Positions 29,401 to 36,067 of a DNA stretch of 64,000 bases are shown in pieces. Origin of the DNA: Siphonodentalium dalli (taxonomy: Eukaryota > Mollusca > Scaphopoda > Gadilida > Siphonodentaliidae); contig CP136067.1 of NCBI GenBank assembly GCA_032622095.1, forward strand, positions 44,745,549 to 44,809,548, given 5' to 3'. The notes beneath the pieces are model-generated. The model saw only the letters and a program-made list of their open reading frames with translations. It was not told the DNA's origin and did no database searches. The position numbers and the translations under genes are program-made. The stretch's first letter is position 1; every line of letters begins with the position of its first letter.

Positions 29401-32400
29401 TGCGTCCGTGTGTCCGTGCGTCCGTGTGTCCGTGCGTCCGAGATTGGGTACCTTCATGGTGTAATCAACTCCTCCTACAGTTTTAAACGTAGAGATTTGA
29501 AACTCTGGGATATTGTTCCTAACATGTTGGTGATTTGCAACATCTATAAAGCTAATCAAAAATATAATTTTTTCCATATTTTTGGGGGGGTTTTCGACTT
29601 AGAAAATTTGGAACATTTTTGCCTTTTGGATGAGATTGGGTACCTTCATGGTGTAATCAACTCCTCCTACAGTTTTAAATGTAGAGATTTGAAACTCTGG
29701 GATATTGTTCCTAACATGTTGGTGATTTGCAACATCTATATAGCTAATCAAAAATATCATTTTTTCCATATTTTTGGGGGGTTTTCGACTTAGAAAATTT
29801 TGAACATTTTTGCCTTTTGGATGAGATTGGGTACCTTCATGGTGTAATCAACTCCTCCTACAGTTTTAAATGTAGAGATTTGAAACTCTGGGATATTGTT
29901 CCTAACATGTTTGTGATTTGCAACATCTATATAGCTAATACAAAAATATCACTTTTTTCGTGTTTGCATGCATTTGTTCATCGGGTTGTTTTGTCCAAGA
30001 AATTTTGCGGTGGTTTGCAACATCTATATACTGTATAACATTGTTGCAAATAGTATCCTACAAACAAATCCAATCATGAAGTTTACCACTCGAGTCGGGG
30101 GACATGTGGTCTGCGACCTTTTATTATAATTATATAGAATGTTAGATGTTAAATAAAAACAAAATATTCATTAATTTGCCAAAAGATTTTTCAGCCCAGT
30201 GGGAACACTGCCACTAGATCTTTTAGCTAATGAAATAGCCTGAAGATATGTTTAAAACATAATAGTTAGTATGTAAATATAGGAAGCTGGCAAGAAATTA
30301 TGACCAAATTTGGTTTGGCGCTTCTACTCAAACACATTTACTTACAACTAGACTGCAGTATCTCTGATTCTTCTCACTTCTTGTTGTAAGATTTTTTGTA
30401 TTGAAAAAGGATTTGGCTCGTCTTTTGTAGGATTTTGTTGTGAAGAATGATTCACCATGTGGTTCCACGATCGGCCCCATCATGTCCTCGAAGCTGGGAA
30501 TGCAGACAGTTGACGTCGGAGCACCACAGCTGAGCATGCATAGTATTCGGGAGATGGGTTCAACCACAGATACATACTACGCTGTTGAACTATATAAGGT
30601 ACAATGATATGATAAATACTACATCATAACTCAGAATTCTTAGTCAAACTATGTAAGGTATATGGGGTCCCCAGATGACTCAGTTGGTAAAGCTCATGGA
30701 GCACAGAATTAGCAAAAAAGAGATAACAAATTCTAGATGCAAATTTCCATGAAATTGTCCAGTGTTAGCGGATGAACTACATTGCTCTTTAGGTGACATT
30801 AACCCTTTCATGAAGGGAGCTGGACTGTTGCAGCATTAAAGATCATGTGCCAGTGCATTCTCTTATATATGCTAATCTCCCATAGGGAGCCTCCATATAT
30901 AAGAGAATGTACTGGCTGTCAAGGTAAATATTGTTAGGCCAATGAATTGTCTTATATATGCGAGGCTCCCTATGGGTGACTCGTATATATATAAGAGAAT
31001 GCATTGGCAGAGGGTTTTCGCAAAATTTCAGGAAACTCTAGTCATGGAAGTGTTAAAGTGAACGCGGTTATATGGGACGGACTAATATTAGTGACGTTGA
31101 TTATTATTGTAAATGTTTTATATCAAAATATGGGGACAAAGAGTCAGATTGACTAGTTTTGTTGATAAAGATGATGATAAGGCAATTCAAGCTATCCAGC
31201 AATGTCAAAGCTAGTTTGTACATAGATTTATAGCATGAATTTGTGATCCACGCACAAGGAAAGTAACCTGATTCATATATGCGAGTTGCTTTCCAGGTTT
31301 ATGTGTGCAGTGGTGTAATTTTTATGAAATTAATCCTCTACACGGTCTTTCCTCCACCCTGACGATGTGATATGTTCTAATGGCTAAAATGACGATAAAC
31401 CCATATAATCATACACCCTCTACATTCACACAATTAGCACCCATAAGAATCAGTACTAATCACCATACGGTTTACACAAATGTTTCCTATGTTCATCAAT
31501 AACTGTAGCATCCACTCCATAAAAAGCGATGAACCACCTACAGTAATGCTCTAAATAATCGACCCCTTAACCACAGCAGAAATATGGGTAATTTTTCAGG
31601 ATTTAGTCGGAAATATGGCTTGTTGCCATTCATCGGAAAGCTCTCGTGGAGAGCTTTCCGATGAATGGTAACAAGCCATATTTCCGACTAAATCCTGAAA
31701 AATTACCCATAATTCTGCTGTGGTTAAGGGGTTGATTATTTAGAGCATTACTGTACATCACTTCGAGCCGATCGTGTGCACTCGCTTGCTGCATATTATT
31801 ATTGGGAGACTGTATTGGAATTTAAACAATATGTTACTTAAAATTGTTTTGGTAGTTTTGAAAAAGTTGTTCCAAAAGGGATTCACTGTTTAAATACTGA
31901 GCATGTAATTAAATGATGTTATGCCGTTTTTGTTGAATTTATTATCTCACAATTCCAGGCAATTAATTGAATGGAAATTTTAGGTTTTCTCCAATGTGTC
32001 AATAACACCCCCTCCAAATAAATAGCAGACCATTCCAATGCATATTTTAATACTGGAATGTGGAGAATACATTGAATAATGAAACGTTAATCCTTTCTAT
32101 ACTAATTACTCATTGACGAGTAGTTTCCTTAGGAAATGTTCAGATAATAAGTTCAACAAACGACCGTATGTTGTTTGTTGAAATTATTATCTGAACATTT
32201 CCTTTTAATTAATATAATTATTTTGTTCTTGTGTAATATCTGTTTTCTGTCTGTCATCTGCTTTTATTACCTGAACATGCCTCCGAATGGATATTAGACC
32301 GTTCCACTCTATGTTTTATAACTGAATGGGAGAATCAATTTAGTATAAAAAAAACTGTGATTGTTTTACCTTCATCTTATTTACAGGGATTCTTCAACCA

Positions 32401-32434
32401 TTACCCTGCTGTGAGAGACTCACTGAATTTCTAA
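2324..32434 (+). CDS. DNPEP: Aspartyl aminopeptidase (M18 metallopeptidase), 13 exons, first exon not found
   Basis: Cytosolic zinc aminopeptidase of family M18 that removes N-terminal Asp/Glu from peptides; the family forms large tetrahedral dodecamers. Thirteen exons join in phase with GT-AG borders to 1398 nt (465 residues plus TAA). The human protein is about 475 residues, so only a short first exon is missing, upstream or unrecognised in 1-2323. Visible family motifs, in order: GAHTDSPC (zinc His), WFDRDL, FSPRLDN (bridging Asp), DNEE (catalytic Glu and zinc Glu), [12 protein letters not shown] (zinc Asp) and MHSIRE (zinc His). Ligand roles are from family knowledge. Introns run from about 0.3 to 8.3 kb and are packed with transposons, none interrupting an exon. 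One oddity is Cys where Glu is usual, after DNEEVGS. Functional assignment is very secure. Confidence 0.97.
2993..3077 (+). repeat. Two-copy tandem repeat of about 40 bp
   Basis: AAAGATCTGTAGTCTGTACC... and AAAGATCTATTGTCTATACC..., each ending CCGATCAAC or GCGATCAAC. Confidence 0.7.
3111..3372 (+). repeat. Dispersed repeat related to 59560-59860
   Basis: Starts TAGCTCAACTTGACGAAG. Shares TATCAACATTTTGTTCAA, a TCAATATTTGATAAC stretch and TTTTTACCCCGAAGCCAAA with the copy at 59560-59860. Confidence 0.6.
3494..3712. mobile_element. pogo/mariner-like foldback MITE, copy 1
   Basis: An almost complete palindrome, CAGTAACGCCCTAAG...CTTAGGGCATTACTG, flanked by TA on both sides (3492-3493, 3713-3714). 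The TA target and CAGT ends fit Tc1/mariner-pogo elements. Other copies: 31541-31753 and 34601-34811. Confidence 0.85.
3769..3857 (+). CDS. DNPEP: DNPEP exon ([17 protein letters not shown]...)
   Basis: Acceptor is a long T-run followed by acag; donor AAG|gtttgt. The two leading bases complete the Ala codon from the previous exon. It encodes the conserved LLQAGF helix and ends in phase 0 after VEPTKK. Confidence 0.96.
4135..4248 (+). CDS. DNPEP: DNPEP exon with first zinc-ligand motif
   Basis: Exactly 38 codons, phase 0 at both ends; acceptor tctatttttcag, donor AAG|gtgagg. It contains [12 protein letters not shown] and [10 protein letters not shown]; the His of HTDSPC is a zinc ligand in M18 enzymes. 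Confidence 0.97.
4460..4824. mobile_element. TTAA-ended MITE (CCCTTCCATGACT family) with three hairpins
   Basis: TTAA at both ends, terminal repeats CCCTTCCATGACTAGAA and its complement. Hairpins near 4511 (half lost), 4623 and 4709. TTAA target sites are the piggyBac signature; no transposase. Confidence 0.8.
5330..5582. mobile_element. TTAA-type hairpin MITE, worn ends
   Basis: Terminal repeats ATCCATGACTGGAGC and GCTCCCATCATGGAAGG with two inverted hairpins (near 5380 and 5472). The terminal TTAA has decayed to TTATAA-like sequence. Confidence 0.65.
5663..5788 (+). CDS. DNPEP: DNPEP exon ([12 protein letters not shown])
   Basis: Exactly 42 codons, phase 0; acceptor tttcctctcaag, donor AGA|gtatgt. 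It encodes [19 protein letters not shown], the strongly conserved stretch after the first zinc His. The following intron (5789-14071) is the longest and holds the large 5836-10986 element. Confidence 0.97.
7938..8650. repeat. Degenerate internal repeats of the large element
   Basis: Four to five copies of a 150-190 bp unit containing GCATTTATATTGCGC, ACATGGCTCTTTTCCTTCT and a CCTCATATCCAATTGATTAT-like part. Confidence 0.65.
9060..10620. repeat. GC-rich repeated blocks in the core of the large element
   Basis: Blocks near 8640-8800, 9650-9840 and 10440-10620 share GAGATTCGGGCAACCAATCC and GCGCACCAGCCAAC-like stretches. Blocks near 9160-9240 and 9855-9930 share GTGGCCCACTCCATTACGAG. Clearly GC-richer than flanking DNA. 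Frames across it are short and overlapping, so no gene is called. Confidence 0.6.
11011..11322. mobile_element. Short element with 33-bp or longer inverted ends
   Basis: The left end GTTTTTCCTCAAGGGAAGCC and right end GGCTTCCCTTGAGGAAAAAC are exact complements. It is related to the left end of 5836-10986. AT-rich mirrored flanks (TTTTAAAATTAAAATTA) surround it. Confidence 0.75.
11390..11820. mobile_element. MITE with ends TACTCTCGGGCTCCAAATAA
   Basis: Inverted ends CTCGGGCTCCAAATAAA and TTTATTTGGAGCCCAAGA. Inside, short repeats AAAGTGCAGGCCCAAGTAAT and AAAGTGCAGACCCAAATAAT. No coding capacity. Confidence 0.6.
11840..12962. mobile_element. Tigger/pogo-like non-autonomous element
   Basis: Ends TAGTAAAACCTCTCTAAACC and GGTTTGGAGAGGTTTCACTG, flanked by TA on each side. 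CAGTGAAACCTCT ends plus TA targets fit Tigger-type pogo elements. The interior (1.1 kb) has no transposase frame. Confidence 0.75.
12963..13386. other. Intron sequence, nothing recognised
   Basis: AT-rich DNPEP intron DNA with no repeat family or frame that I can identify. Confidence 0.5.
13387..13785. mobile_element. hAT-like foldback MITE (GAGGTCCCCAGAGGGTGAA family), copy 1
   Basis: Starts CAAGTCTGAGTTTAGTG. Subterminal GAGGTCCCCAGAGG is mirrored near the right end, where ACCCTCTGCAAATGACAGG replaces the outer arm. Other copies: 20303, 26659 and 32954. Confidence 0.65.
14072..14196 (+). CDS. DNPEP: DNPEP exon ([15 protein letters not shown])
   Basis: Acceptor taacactgcag; donor chosen at GT|gtaagt because it keeps frame with the next exon and is a strong consensus. 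It encodes [18 protein letters not shown] and NTEFGPN, matching human HVERPILRIPHLAIHLQR. It ends two bases into a Val codon. Confidence 0.95.
14544..14932. mobile_element. piggyBac-like MITE (TTTACCCAACA family) with paired hairpins, copy 1
   Basis: Left end TCAACCTTTACCCAACA (one change from TTAACC), right end TGTTGGGTAAAGGGTTAA. Holds two mutually inverted hairpins (14698-14762, 14837-14901) with GACC-ATA-GGTC centres, and a GGCCAAAACCGGCCAAA stretch. Confidence 0.85.
15080..15815. other. Intron sequence, nothing recognised
   Basis: DNPEP intron between two hairpin MITEs; no gene or repeat family seen. Confidence 0.4.
15821..16073. mobile_element. piggyBac-like MITE (TTTGAGTGCCAGG family) with one hairpin
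   Basis: TTAACCCTTTGAGTGCCAGG and CCTGGCACTCAAAGGGTTAA ends, exact complements with TTAA targets. Contains one hairpin at 15875-15939 with GACC-ATA-GGTC centre and a long T-run (15947-15971). It ends only 52 bp before a DNPEP exon. Confidence 0.88.
16126..16210 (+). CDS. DNPEP: DNPEP exon ([12 protein letters not shown])
   Basis: Acceptor ttgttgttgttgcag; donor CAG|gtaagg. One leading base finishes the Val codon, then 28 codons. It covers the variable acidic linker ([15 protein letters not shown]) between the conserved PVLATTIQ helix and the next exon. Confidence 0.94.
16613..16678. mobile_element. Truncated TTAA-ended hairpin MITE
   Basis: TTAACCCTTCCATGAGACTG, GAAATTTTGCGAAAACCC and the first 16 bases of a hairpin arm, then unrelated sequence. 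The break falls inside the palindrome. Confidence 0.6.
16778..16885 (+). CDS. DNPEP: DNPEP exon ([15 protein letters not shown]...)
   Basis: Exactly 36 codons, phase 0; acceptor tttttcctgtag, donor GCT|gtgagt. It encodes [21 protein letters not shown] and VADTQKA, matching human [21 protein letters not shown] and LADTQPA. Confidence 0.96.
16905..17235 (+). repeat. Worn dispersed repeat, related to 23440-23690
   Basis: Both copies have a GTTGGTTTACAAGCACAAAA-like stretch, AATACAGGTCA or AATACAAGTCA, and TATGGGCCTTTGTTGGAATT or TATGGTCCTTTGTTGGAATT. Confidence 0.55.
17849..19421. mobile_element. piggyBac-like 1.6-kb element with subterminal palindromes
   Basis: TTAACATGTTGAGTGCCA and TGGCACTCAACGTGTTAA are near-exact complements with TTAA at each edge. 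Just inside each end lie two copies of ACTACGAGTTATCTCGTAGT or a close variant (17865, 17907; about 19186, 19251). Short frames inside (up to 98 codons) are not recognisably transposase. Confidence 0.8.
19566..19808. mobile_element. TTAA-ended hairpin MITE (CCCTTCCATGACTGG family)
   Basis: Left end TTAACCCTTCCATGACTGG; two hairpins (19614, 19693), the second with a CTCCCTATGGGAG centre. The right TTAA has decayed to TTTA. Confidence 0.7.
20003..20155 (+). CDS. DNPEP: DNPEP exon with RLDN and DNEE catalytic motifs
   Basis: Exactly 51 codons, phase 0; acceptor taattatttttcag, donor GAG|gttagt. It contains [12 protein letters not shown], whose Asp bridges the two metals in the family, and ends with LFDNEE, the general base Glu and a zinc-ligand Glu. 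Confidence 0.97.
20303..20716. mobile_element. hAT-like foldback MITE, copy 2
   Basis: CAAGCCTGCAAATAGTGTG and its mirrored end around 20695-20716; GAGGTCCCCAGA arms. No clear target duplication. Lies between two DNPEP exons. Confidence 0.65.
20881..21038 (+). CDS. DNPEP: DNPEP exon ([11 protein letters not shown] ... [13 protein letters not shown])
   Basis: Acceptor ttgtattttag, donor TC|gtgagt. It encodes [36 protein letters not shown] and HAVHPNY; the Asp of SAD is a zinc ligand. Cys replaces the usual Glu in VGSESAQGA. It ends two bases into a Ser codon. Confidence 0.96.
21060..21960. other. Intron sequence, nothing recognised
   Basis: AT-rich DNPEP intron; no repeat family or gene seen. 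Confidence 0.4.
22004..22043 (+). CDS. DNPEP: DNPEP micro-exon ([13 protein letters not shown])
   Basis: A 40-base exon. One base completes Ser, then [13 protein letters not shown], against human LDKHEENHRPLFHK. Acceptor tctttactttcag, donor AAG|gtacta. A TTAA-ended element begins only 16 bp after the donor. Confidence 0.95.
22060..22458. mobile_element. piggyBac-like MITE (TTTACCCAACA family), best-preserved copy
   Basis: TTAACCCTTTACCCAACA and TGTTGGGTAAAGGGTTAA are exact complements flanking 399 bp including both TTAA. Two inverted hairpins (22091-22157, 22231-22304) separated by TTAACACATTCAAAATTA-type spacer. It is reversed relative to the copies at 14544 and 28918. Confidence 0.92.
22880..23215 (+). 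repeat. Tandem repeat, about 105-bp unit, 3-4 copies
   Basis: Units share GATTGACAGGTGTCATGGAT, AACACCTGTGCTCTG and TGATGTCATCAGTATGG. Confidence 0.8.
23195..23290 (+). repeat. About 100-bp direct repeat, copy 1 (copy 2 near 23793-23893)
   Basis: Both copies read CGGATCATGAACACCTGTGC ... GACAGGGTCAAAATGTCACT with one or two changes, about 600 bp apart. A poly-G run (about 23393-23410) lies between them. Confidence 0.8.
23440..23690 (+). repeat. Worn dispersed repeat, related to 16905-17235
   Basis: Shares TTTACTAACACAAAATACAA and TATGGTCCTTTGTTGGAATT with the earlier copy. Confidence 0.55.
24250..26144. mobile_element. hAT element, non-autonomous, 1.9 kb
   Basis: Ends CAGGGTTGGCA and TGCGAACCCTG, flanked by the exact 8-bp duplication GTGTTCAG (24242-24249, 26145-26152). 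TTGCCAAAATTTTTGCCAAA is repeated near both ends. It carries a second hAT at 24828-25930. No transposase. Confidence 0.88.
24828..25930. mobile_element. hAT element nested in another hAT
   Basis: Ends TAGGGGTGCCACGATTAATC and ATAATCGTGGCACCTCTA, inside 24250-26144. Flanks ATTACATA and ATTTACATA are the probable, slightly decayed 8-bp duplication. The TAGGGGTG-type end is a common hAT terminus. No transposase frame. Confidence 0.8.
26659..27089. mobile_element. hAT-like foldback MITE, copy 3
   Basis: CAAGCCTGAGTTTAGTG and CACTAAACTCAGACTTG ends; flanks ATTCGGTA and AATCGGTA are a 7/8 target duplication. GAGGTCCCCAGAGGG arms on both sides. It ends about 130 bp before a DNPEP exon. Confidence 0.8.
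27217..27318 (+). CDS. DNPEP: DNPEP exon ([12 protein letters not shown])
   Basis: Exactly 34 codons, phase 0; acceptor ttcataattcag, donor CAG|gttaga. It encodes [14 protein letters not shown] and [11 protein letters not shown], matching human PVIKVNSKQRYAS and EVANKVKVPLQ. Confidence 0.96.
27539..28766. mobile_element. hAT element, 1.2 kb, with BED-finger remnant
   Basis: Ends TAGTGCTGGGACGGTTG and CAACCGTCCCAGCACTA are exact complements, flanked by the perfect 8-bp duplication GTCAACTA (27531-27538, 28767-28774). AACCGGTTA motifs recur near both ends. The perfect duplication suggests a fairly recent insertion. Confidence 0.92.
28101..28383 (-). pseudogene. hAT transposase BED zinc-finger fragment, frameshifted
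   Basis: One frame gives [10 protein letters not shown]...IEDDGKK; the next frame continues with [19 protein letters not shown] and MKSHIQKK. Together they resemble a BED finger (VWxHF, CxxC, GSTSNMxxH). The second Cys and the last His are not in frame, and at least two frameshifts break it. Non-functional. Confidence 0.7.
28918..29289. mobile_element. piggyBac-like MITE (TTTACCCAACA family), right end lost
   Basis: Starts TTAACCCTTTACCCAACA and keeps both hairpins (29071, 29219), then stops at GCATTGGCA. The expected CCCTTCTGTTGGGTAAAGGG end is missing. Confidence 0.85.
29340..30125 (+). repeat. CCCCCGACGTTTCCGTCGG-family repeat with three 190-bp units
   Basis: Starts CCCCCGACGTTTCCGTCGG, then a GTCCGTGC microsatellite. 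Units begin GAGATTGGGTACCTTCATGG at about 29440, 29632 and 29823. It ends GTCGGGGGACATGTGGTCTG. A related copy is at 35148-35737. Confidence 0.8.
30431..30598 (+). CDS. DNPEP: DNPEP exon with last zinc-ligand His (MHSIRE)
   Basis: Exactly 56 codons, phase 0; acceptor cgtcttttgtag, donor AAG|gtacaa. It contains [12 protein letters not shown], the substrate-binding loop region, and [10 protein letters not shown], whose His is the last zinc ligand in M18 enzymes. Confidence 0.97.
30799..31056. mobile_element. TTAA-ended hairpin MITE (CATGAAGGGAGC/CATGACTAGAG ends)
   Basis: TTAACCCTTTCATGAAGGG at left and TAGTCATGGAAGTGTTAA at right; two inverted hairpins (30841, 30939) with TCCC-ATA-GGGA type centres. 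Confidence 0.8.
31541..31753. mobile_element. pogo/mariner-like foldback MITE, copy 2
   Basis: CAGTAATGCTCTAAATAATC and its complement, TA on both flanks; near-perfect palindrome. Confidence 0.88.
32131..32205. repeat. 30-bp inverted repeat (hairpin)
   Basis: AGGAAATGTTCAGATAATAA...TTCAACAAAC is mirrored by GTTTGTTGAAATTATTATCT...CATTTCCT with an 11-bp loop. It lies in the last DNPEP intron. Confidence 0.75.
32387..32434 (+). CDS. DNPEP: DNPEP terminal exon
   Basis: Acceptor cttatttacag, then [15 protein letters not shown] and TAA at 32432-32434. It matches the human end GFFELFPSLSHNL. A TTAA-ended element starts 115 bp later, so it is probably in the 3' UTR. I see no clear AATAAA close to the stop. 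Confidence 0.95.
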   Translation, partial: GFFNHYPAVRDSLNF

Positions 32435-32548
32435 AAAAGCTCGTTCAAGTCACCCTCCAGATGGAAGATCACCGCCTTGTTAACTCATCCACACCAGGAC
32501 CCTGCCTGAAAAGATACAAGCTTCTGGGTTGTCTGCTGTACATGAATC

Positions 32549-32876
32549 TTAACCTCTTCACTGCTAAATGACGTTATTGCATCGTGTGCTGGGCTTTTGA
32601 CGTTATTGCCATTTTCCAGTGGAAAAATATAACAGGAATATCACAGAAAACAACAAAACTGACTCAGTTGAAGTGCTATTATCATTCATTCATCATACAC
32701 TGTTTGTAAATTTGAGATATAGTTATTCCGATGCACAAATCTCTGAGTTCCAGTTATGAAAAATGGCCTACTGCTAAGGTGCTGAAGTAGGTCTGTAGGT
32801 CCTACGGACCATATAGCACATGATGTGCACTTTTACATCCGCAATAGTTAGGACGTCATAGCAGTGAAGAGGTTAA
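32549..32876. mobile_element. TTAA-ended MITE (CCTCTTCACTGCTA family)
   Basis: TTAACCTCTTCACTGCTAAA and ATAGCAGTGAAGAGGTTAA ends with TTAA targets. No hairpin cassette. It begins 115 bp after the DNPEP stop codon. Confidence 0.88.
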
Positions 32877-32953
32877 GCGGCAATGGATACCGATACTTTT
32901 TATTTACCAATTTGTTTTTATCATGGTTGTACCGTTGGTAGTTACAGTGTAGG

Positions 32954-33934
32954 CAGACCTGAAAATATGGTGCTGGACATTTGCAGAATGATGTCCCTAG
33001 AAGGTGACTTTGGTGACGCTACCCCAACAGTGGACTAACATCACTAAATTCACCTTCTGGGACCTCATTCTGCTTAGGCCTCATCTTTTCTGGAAAATAT
33101 CTTTATTATCAAATTAAAAATTTGTTTTAGTTTCTTTAGAAAGTATCTTTTTTGGGGGGTTTACTTTCTCTATATCCCCAAATTGGCAGACAACAATGTC
33201 ACGACATTTCATAATAGAGGTGCCCAATGGGTGCACATCACAATCTTCACCATCTGGGAACTTAAAGATATCGGCGGCGTTGGTGGTGGGTATGCTGTTA
33301 AAATATTCACCTCCGTCAAAAAACGCAAGAATAGTAAAATATAGACAGACTTTGTTCTTATACCAGTCAGAAATATGGCATAAACATTATGTTATTGTCA
33401 TTTTTATTCCTTTGTTATGTAAACAACAGCAAAAAAACTTTACGCTACCTGGCTTTTGTTTAGATCCGGATATGGTAAACATAAAGAGCGTTATTTGTTA
33501 CTGTTTTCCTGATATGGAAATAATAAAGAGCATTTATATCATTTTGTGTGCTTAACCAATAGAATTGCGCTGCATTATGTAAACAGAAGCACAACTTCTG
33601 TAACACGAGCAGGCTCTTGTTTACGTACACCATCGTACTACTTGATGACAATATACTATTTACGCGCTGATTATGTTTGGCATATGAACAAAACTATATA
33701 TATTTTAATATTCCTTCTGTTGATGGCGATTTGAACAATTATGAATATTTCTGCAACGAACGCTGCCCGTGCCTTTAAATCTTAGTCTAGGTCTCCCATA
33801 ACAGATGAGGCTATGCAGAATGTGGTCCCGGAGGATGAATTTCGTGATGCTAACCAACTGTGTTGGTAGCATCACTAAATGCACCCTCTGGGGACCTCAT
33901 ACTTCAAATGACTGGCACCATATTTTCCAGCCTG
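32954..33934. mobile_element. hAT-like element (GAGGTCCCC family), 1 kb copy
   Basis: Ends CAGACCTGAAAATATGGTGC and GCACCATATTTTCCAGCCTG, flanked by the perfect 8-bp duplication AGTGTAGG (32946-32953, 33935-33942). The middle (about 33270-33780) is extra sequence absent from the 430-bp copies. It has no clear frame. Confidence 0.85.
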
Positions 33935-33942
33935 AGTGTAGG

Positions 33943-34600
33943 AACAACCTTTGTTGTCATTCGTGGAGGTAAAATTACAGCGTTTTACTCATTGATAATG
34001 AAACATATTTATATAGTAATGACTACACTGACATGGACAATATATAAATCCTTTTAAAAATTATATACAGCAGAGTGTAAACGAATGTGGCATTTGGAGA
34101 AGATTGAGAAGCTAAGAAATACCGTGTTTTTGTTTGATATTAGTGATAACTGAATTTGAATACTCATTTTAGTAGCAAAGAAGCATGTGGTGTCTATGTA
34201 TTACGGCCTAGCCCTAAATAATTAATATGAGTTTTAGCATATAATCAGAATTTTATTCTCTCGCAAGGAAAATTAGATTTATAGCATTAAAGATGTATTC
34301 AGGTTTCCAAACCTCCAGTTTCAACAACAACATTTAATTCAGAAAACTTTTTTGCTGAAAATAAAAGTTGTCATATAAAGTAGACCTATATAATTATATA
34401 TATCAAAGACTGTCATATTGTTGTTGAAATATTAACAAAATAATTATTTGATTGAAACTATATGACATAAATGGATGGAAAATTCAAAATATAGCCTTTC
34501 AGGTGGCCCATCTCATTTCAAACTTCATAATAAGTAAAATAGGTTTTATAAAAATTGTCGGGGATCTTGAATACATTGAATACATTGTGACCGGTGTGTA
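33943..34600. other. Intergenic AT-rich DNA, nothing recognised
   Basis: No repeat family or coding sequence that I can identify. Confidence 0.4.
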
Positions 34601-34811
34601 CAGTAATGCCCTAAATAATCGACTCCTTAACTACAGCTGAATTATGGGTAATTTTTCAGGATTTAGTCGGAAATATAGCTTGTTGCCATTGATCGGAAAG
34701 CTCTTACAGAGCTTTCTGATGAATGGCAACAAGCCATATTTCCAACTAAATCCTGAAAAATTACCCATAATTCTGCTGTGGTTAAGGAGTCAATCATTTA
34801 GGGCATCACTG
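34601..34811. mobile_element. pogo/mariner-like foldback MITE, copy 3
   Basis: CAGTAATGCCCTAAATAATC and GGGCATCACTG ends with TA flanks; palindromic throughout. Confidence 0.87.
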
Positions 34812-35025
34812 TATGTATGTATCTGACGGTTTTGTGTTTTTGTATGTCTACACTTGCAATAATAACTTATTTATCTGTTTCACAGATTATCTGTTCAAAT
34901 TAGAATTATATTTATTTAGGATACATCATTTGTATCGGTGATCACAGTAATAAACTTATTCAGTTAGACTGTAGTTCATTATTATTGTTAATAATCTTCC
35001 AATTGGCAGTCCCGCGTGTGGAATT

Positions 35026-36067
35026 TTAAAGGGACTCGATGGTTTCAAAGAGGTTTCATGCGAAAATAGCATAAAAGTCTGTAAAACAACTATCATCAAG
35101 AAGTACATGAAAAATATATTGAATTTCTTCTTATTTTCATAAAATTTGCCCCCCGACATTCTGTCGGAGGACTGTAGTAATGACCCTGTCCATGCGTGCG
35201 TCTATCCATCCGGAACTTTGTCTGAGCCTGTATTCTGTCATTTTCTGGTCAATGTTTAAAAAACTTGGCACGTATATCAACCAGCATGGGAATCTGCGCA
35301 ACTGCGATTTTGAGTTCAGTCGGAGTCATTTTGGCGGAGTTATTGCCATATTTCGACATAGAATCGTACATCCTGGGTTGCATCTTTTTTTCAAGCCTGT
35401 ATCCCATCATTTTCCAGTCAATTTAAAAAAAAACCTGGCACAGATGTCAACCAGCATGGGAACATGCGCACCTGCAATTTTGAGTTAAGTCAGAGTCATT
35501 TTGGCGGAGTTATTTGCAATTTTTTGACATAGAAATGTTTTTTTATGTTTTTTATTTTAGAGTTATTGACCCTTTCTAGACACAATTGAAGATGTGCAAC
35601 ATATTTAGTGAATGTGCATTTTGTATCATATTGGTGTTATCAATTCCTCCTACAGTTTGGGAATCTGAAACCCATAAATCCTTCAAACCTGTCAAACGGG
35701 GGACAATTTGGTCAGCGACCTTTTATTATATATTTTCTAATAGTGAGATTTCACATGTTAAAACCATTGTTTTGTAAACATTACTGTTACTGTGGAATTA
35801 CTGACAAAAGATACCAAAGTTTAATCAAAACTTGACATTAAACATTGGAAAATGTCAAAGCATTGAAAAATATCATGAAAATCATATTCAGACTATATTA
35901 TTTGAACTTGCCAATTAGCGATATTTGTTGGGAAATCACTGTAATAGTTTTGTTTACATTACAATGGTTTCAACATGCGAAATTTGTCCATGTTCTTCTT
36001 AGTGGTGATGTTTTACAGTTTTATATTTTTTTGCACACTTCCCTACTGCGAGTTCCTTGATTTTTAA
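35026..36067. mobile_element. TTAA-ended element (AGGGACCCAATG family), interrupted copy
   Basis: Left end TTAAAGGGACTCGATGG; its body matches 47969-49276 (GAGATTTCACATGTTAAAAC, ATACCAAAGTTTAATCAAAA, AATCACTGTAATAG). The right end is worn. A CCCCCGAC-family repeat (35148-35737) sits inside it. At 35821 it retains the unoccupied TTAA that is filled in the other copy. Confidence 0.75.
35148..35737 (+). repeat. CCCCCGAC-family repeat inserted in a TTAA element
   Basis: Starts CCCCCCGACATTCTGTCGGA and ends CGGGGGACAATTTGGTCAGC...; two roughly 180-bp internal units (CAACCAGCATGGGAA, TTTTGGCGGAGTTATT). Confidence 0.75.

Noticed and set aside
29212-29793. Longest uninterrupted frame in the middle of the window (193 codons)
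   Set aside because: It runs from a MITE hairpin into the 190-bp tandem units of a dispersed repeat; the repeated peptide simply mirrors the DNA repeats.
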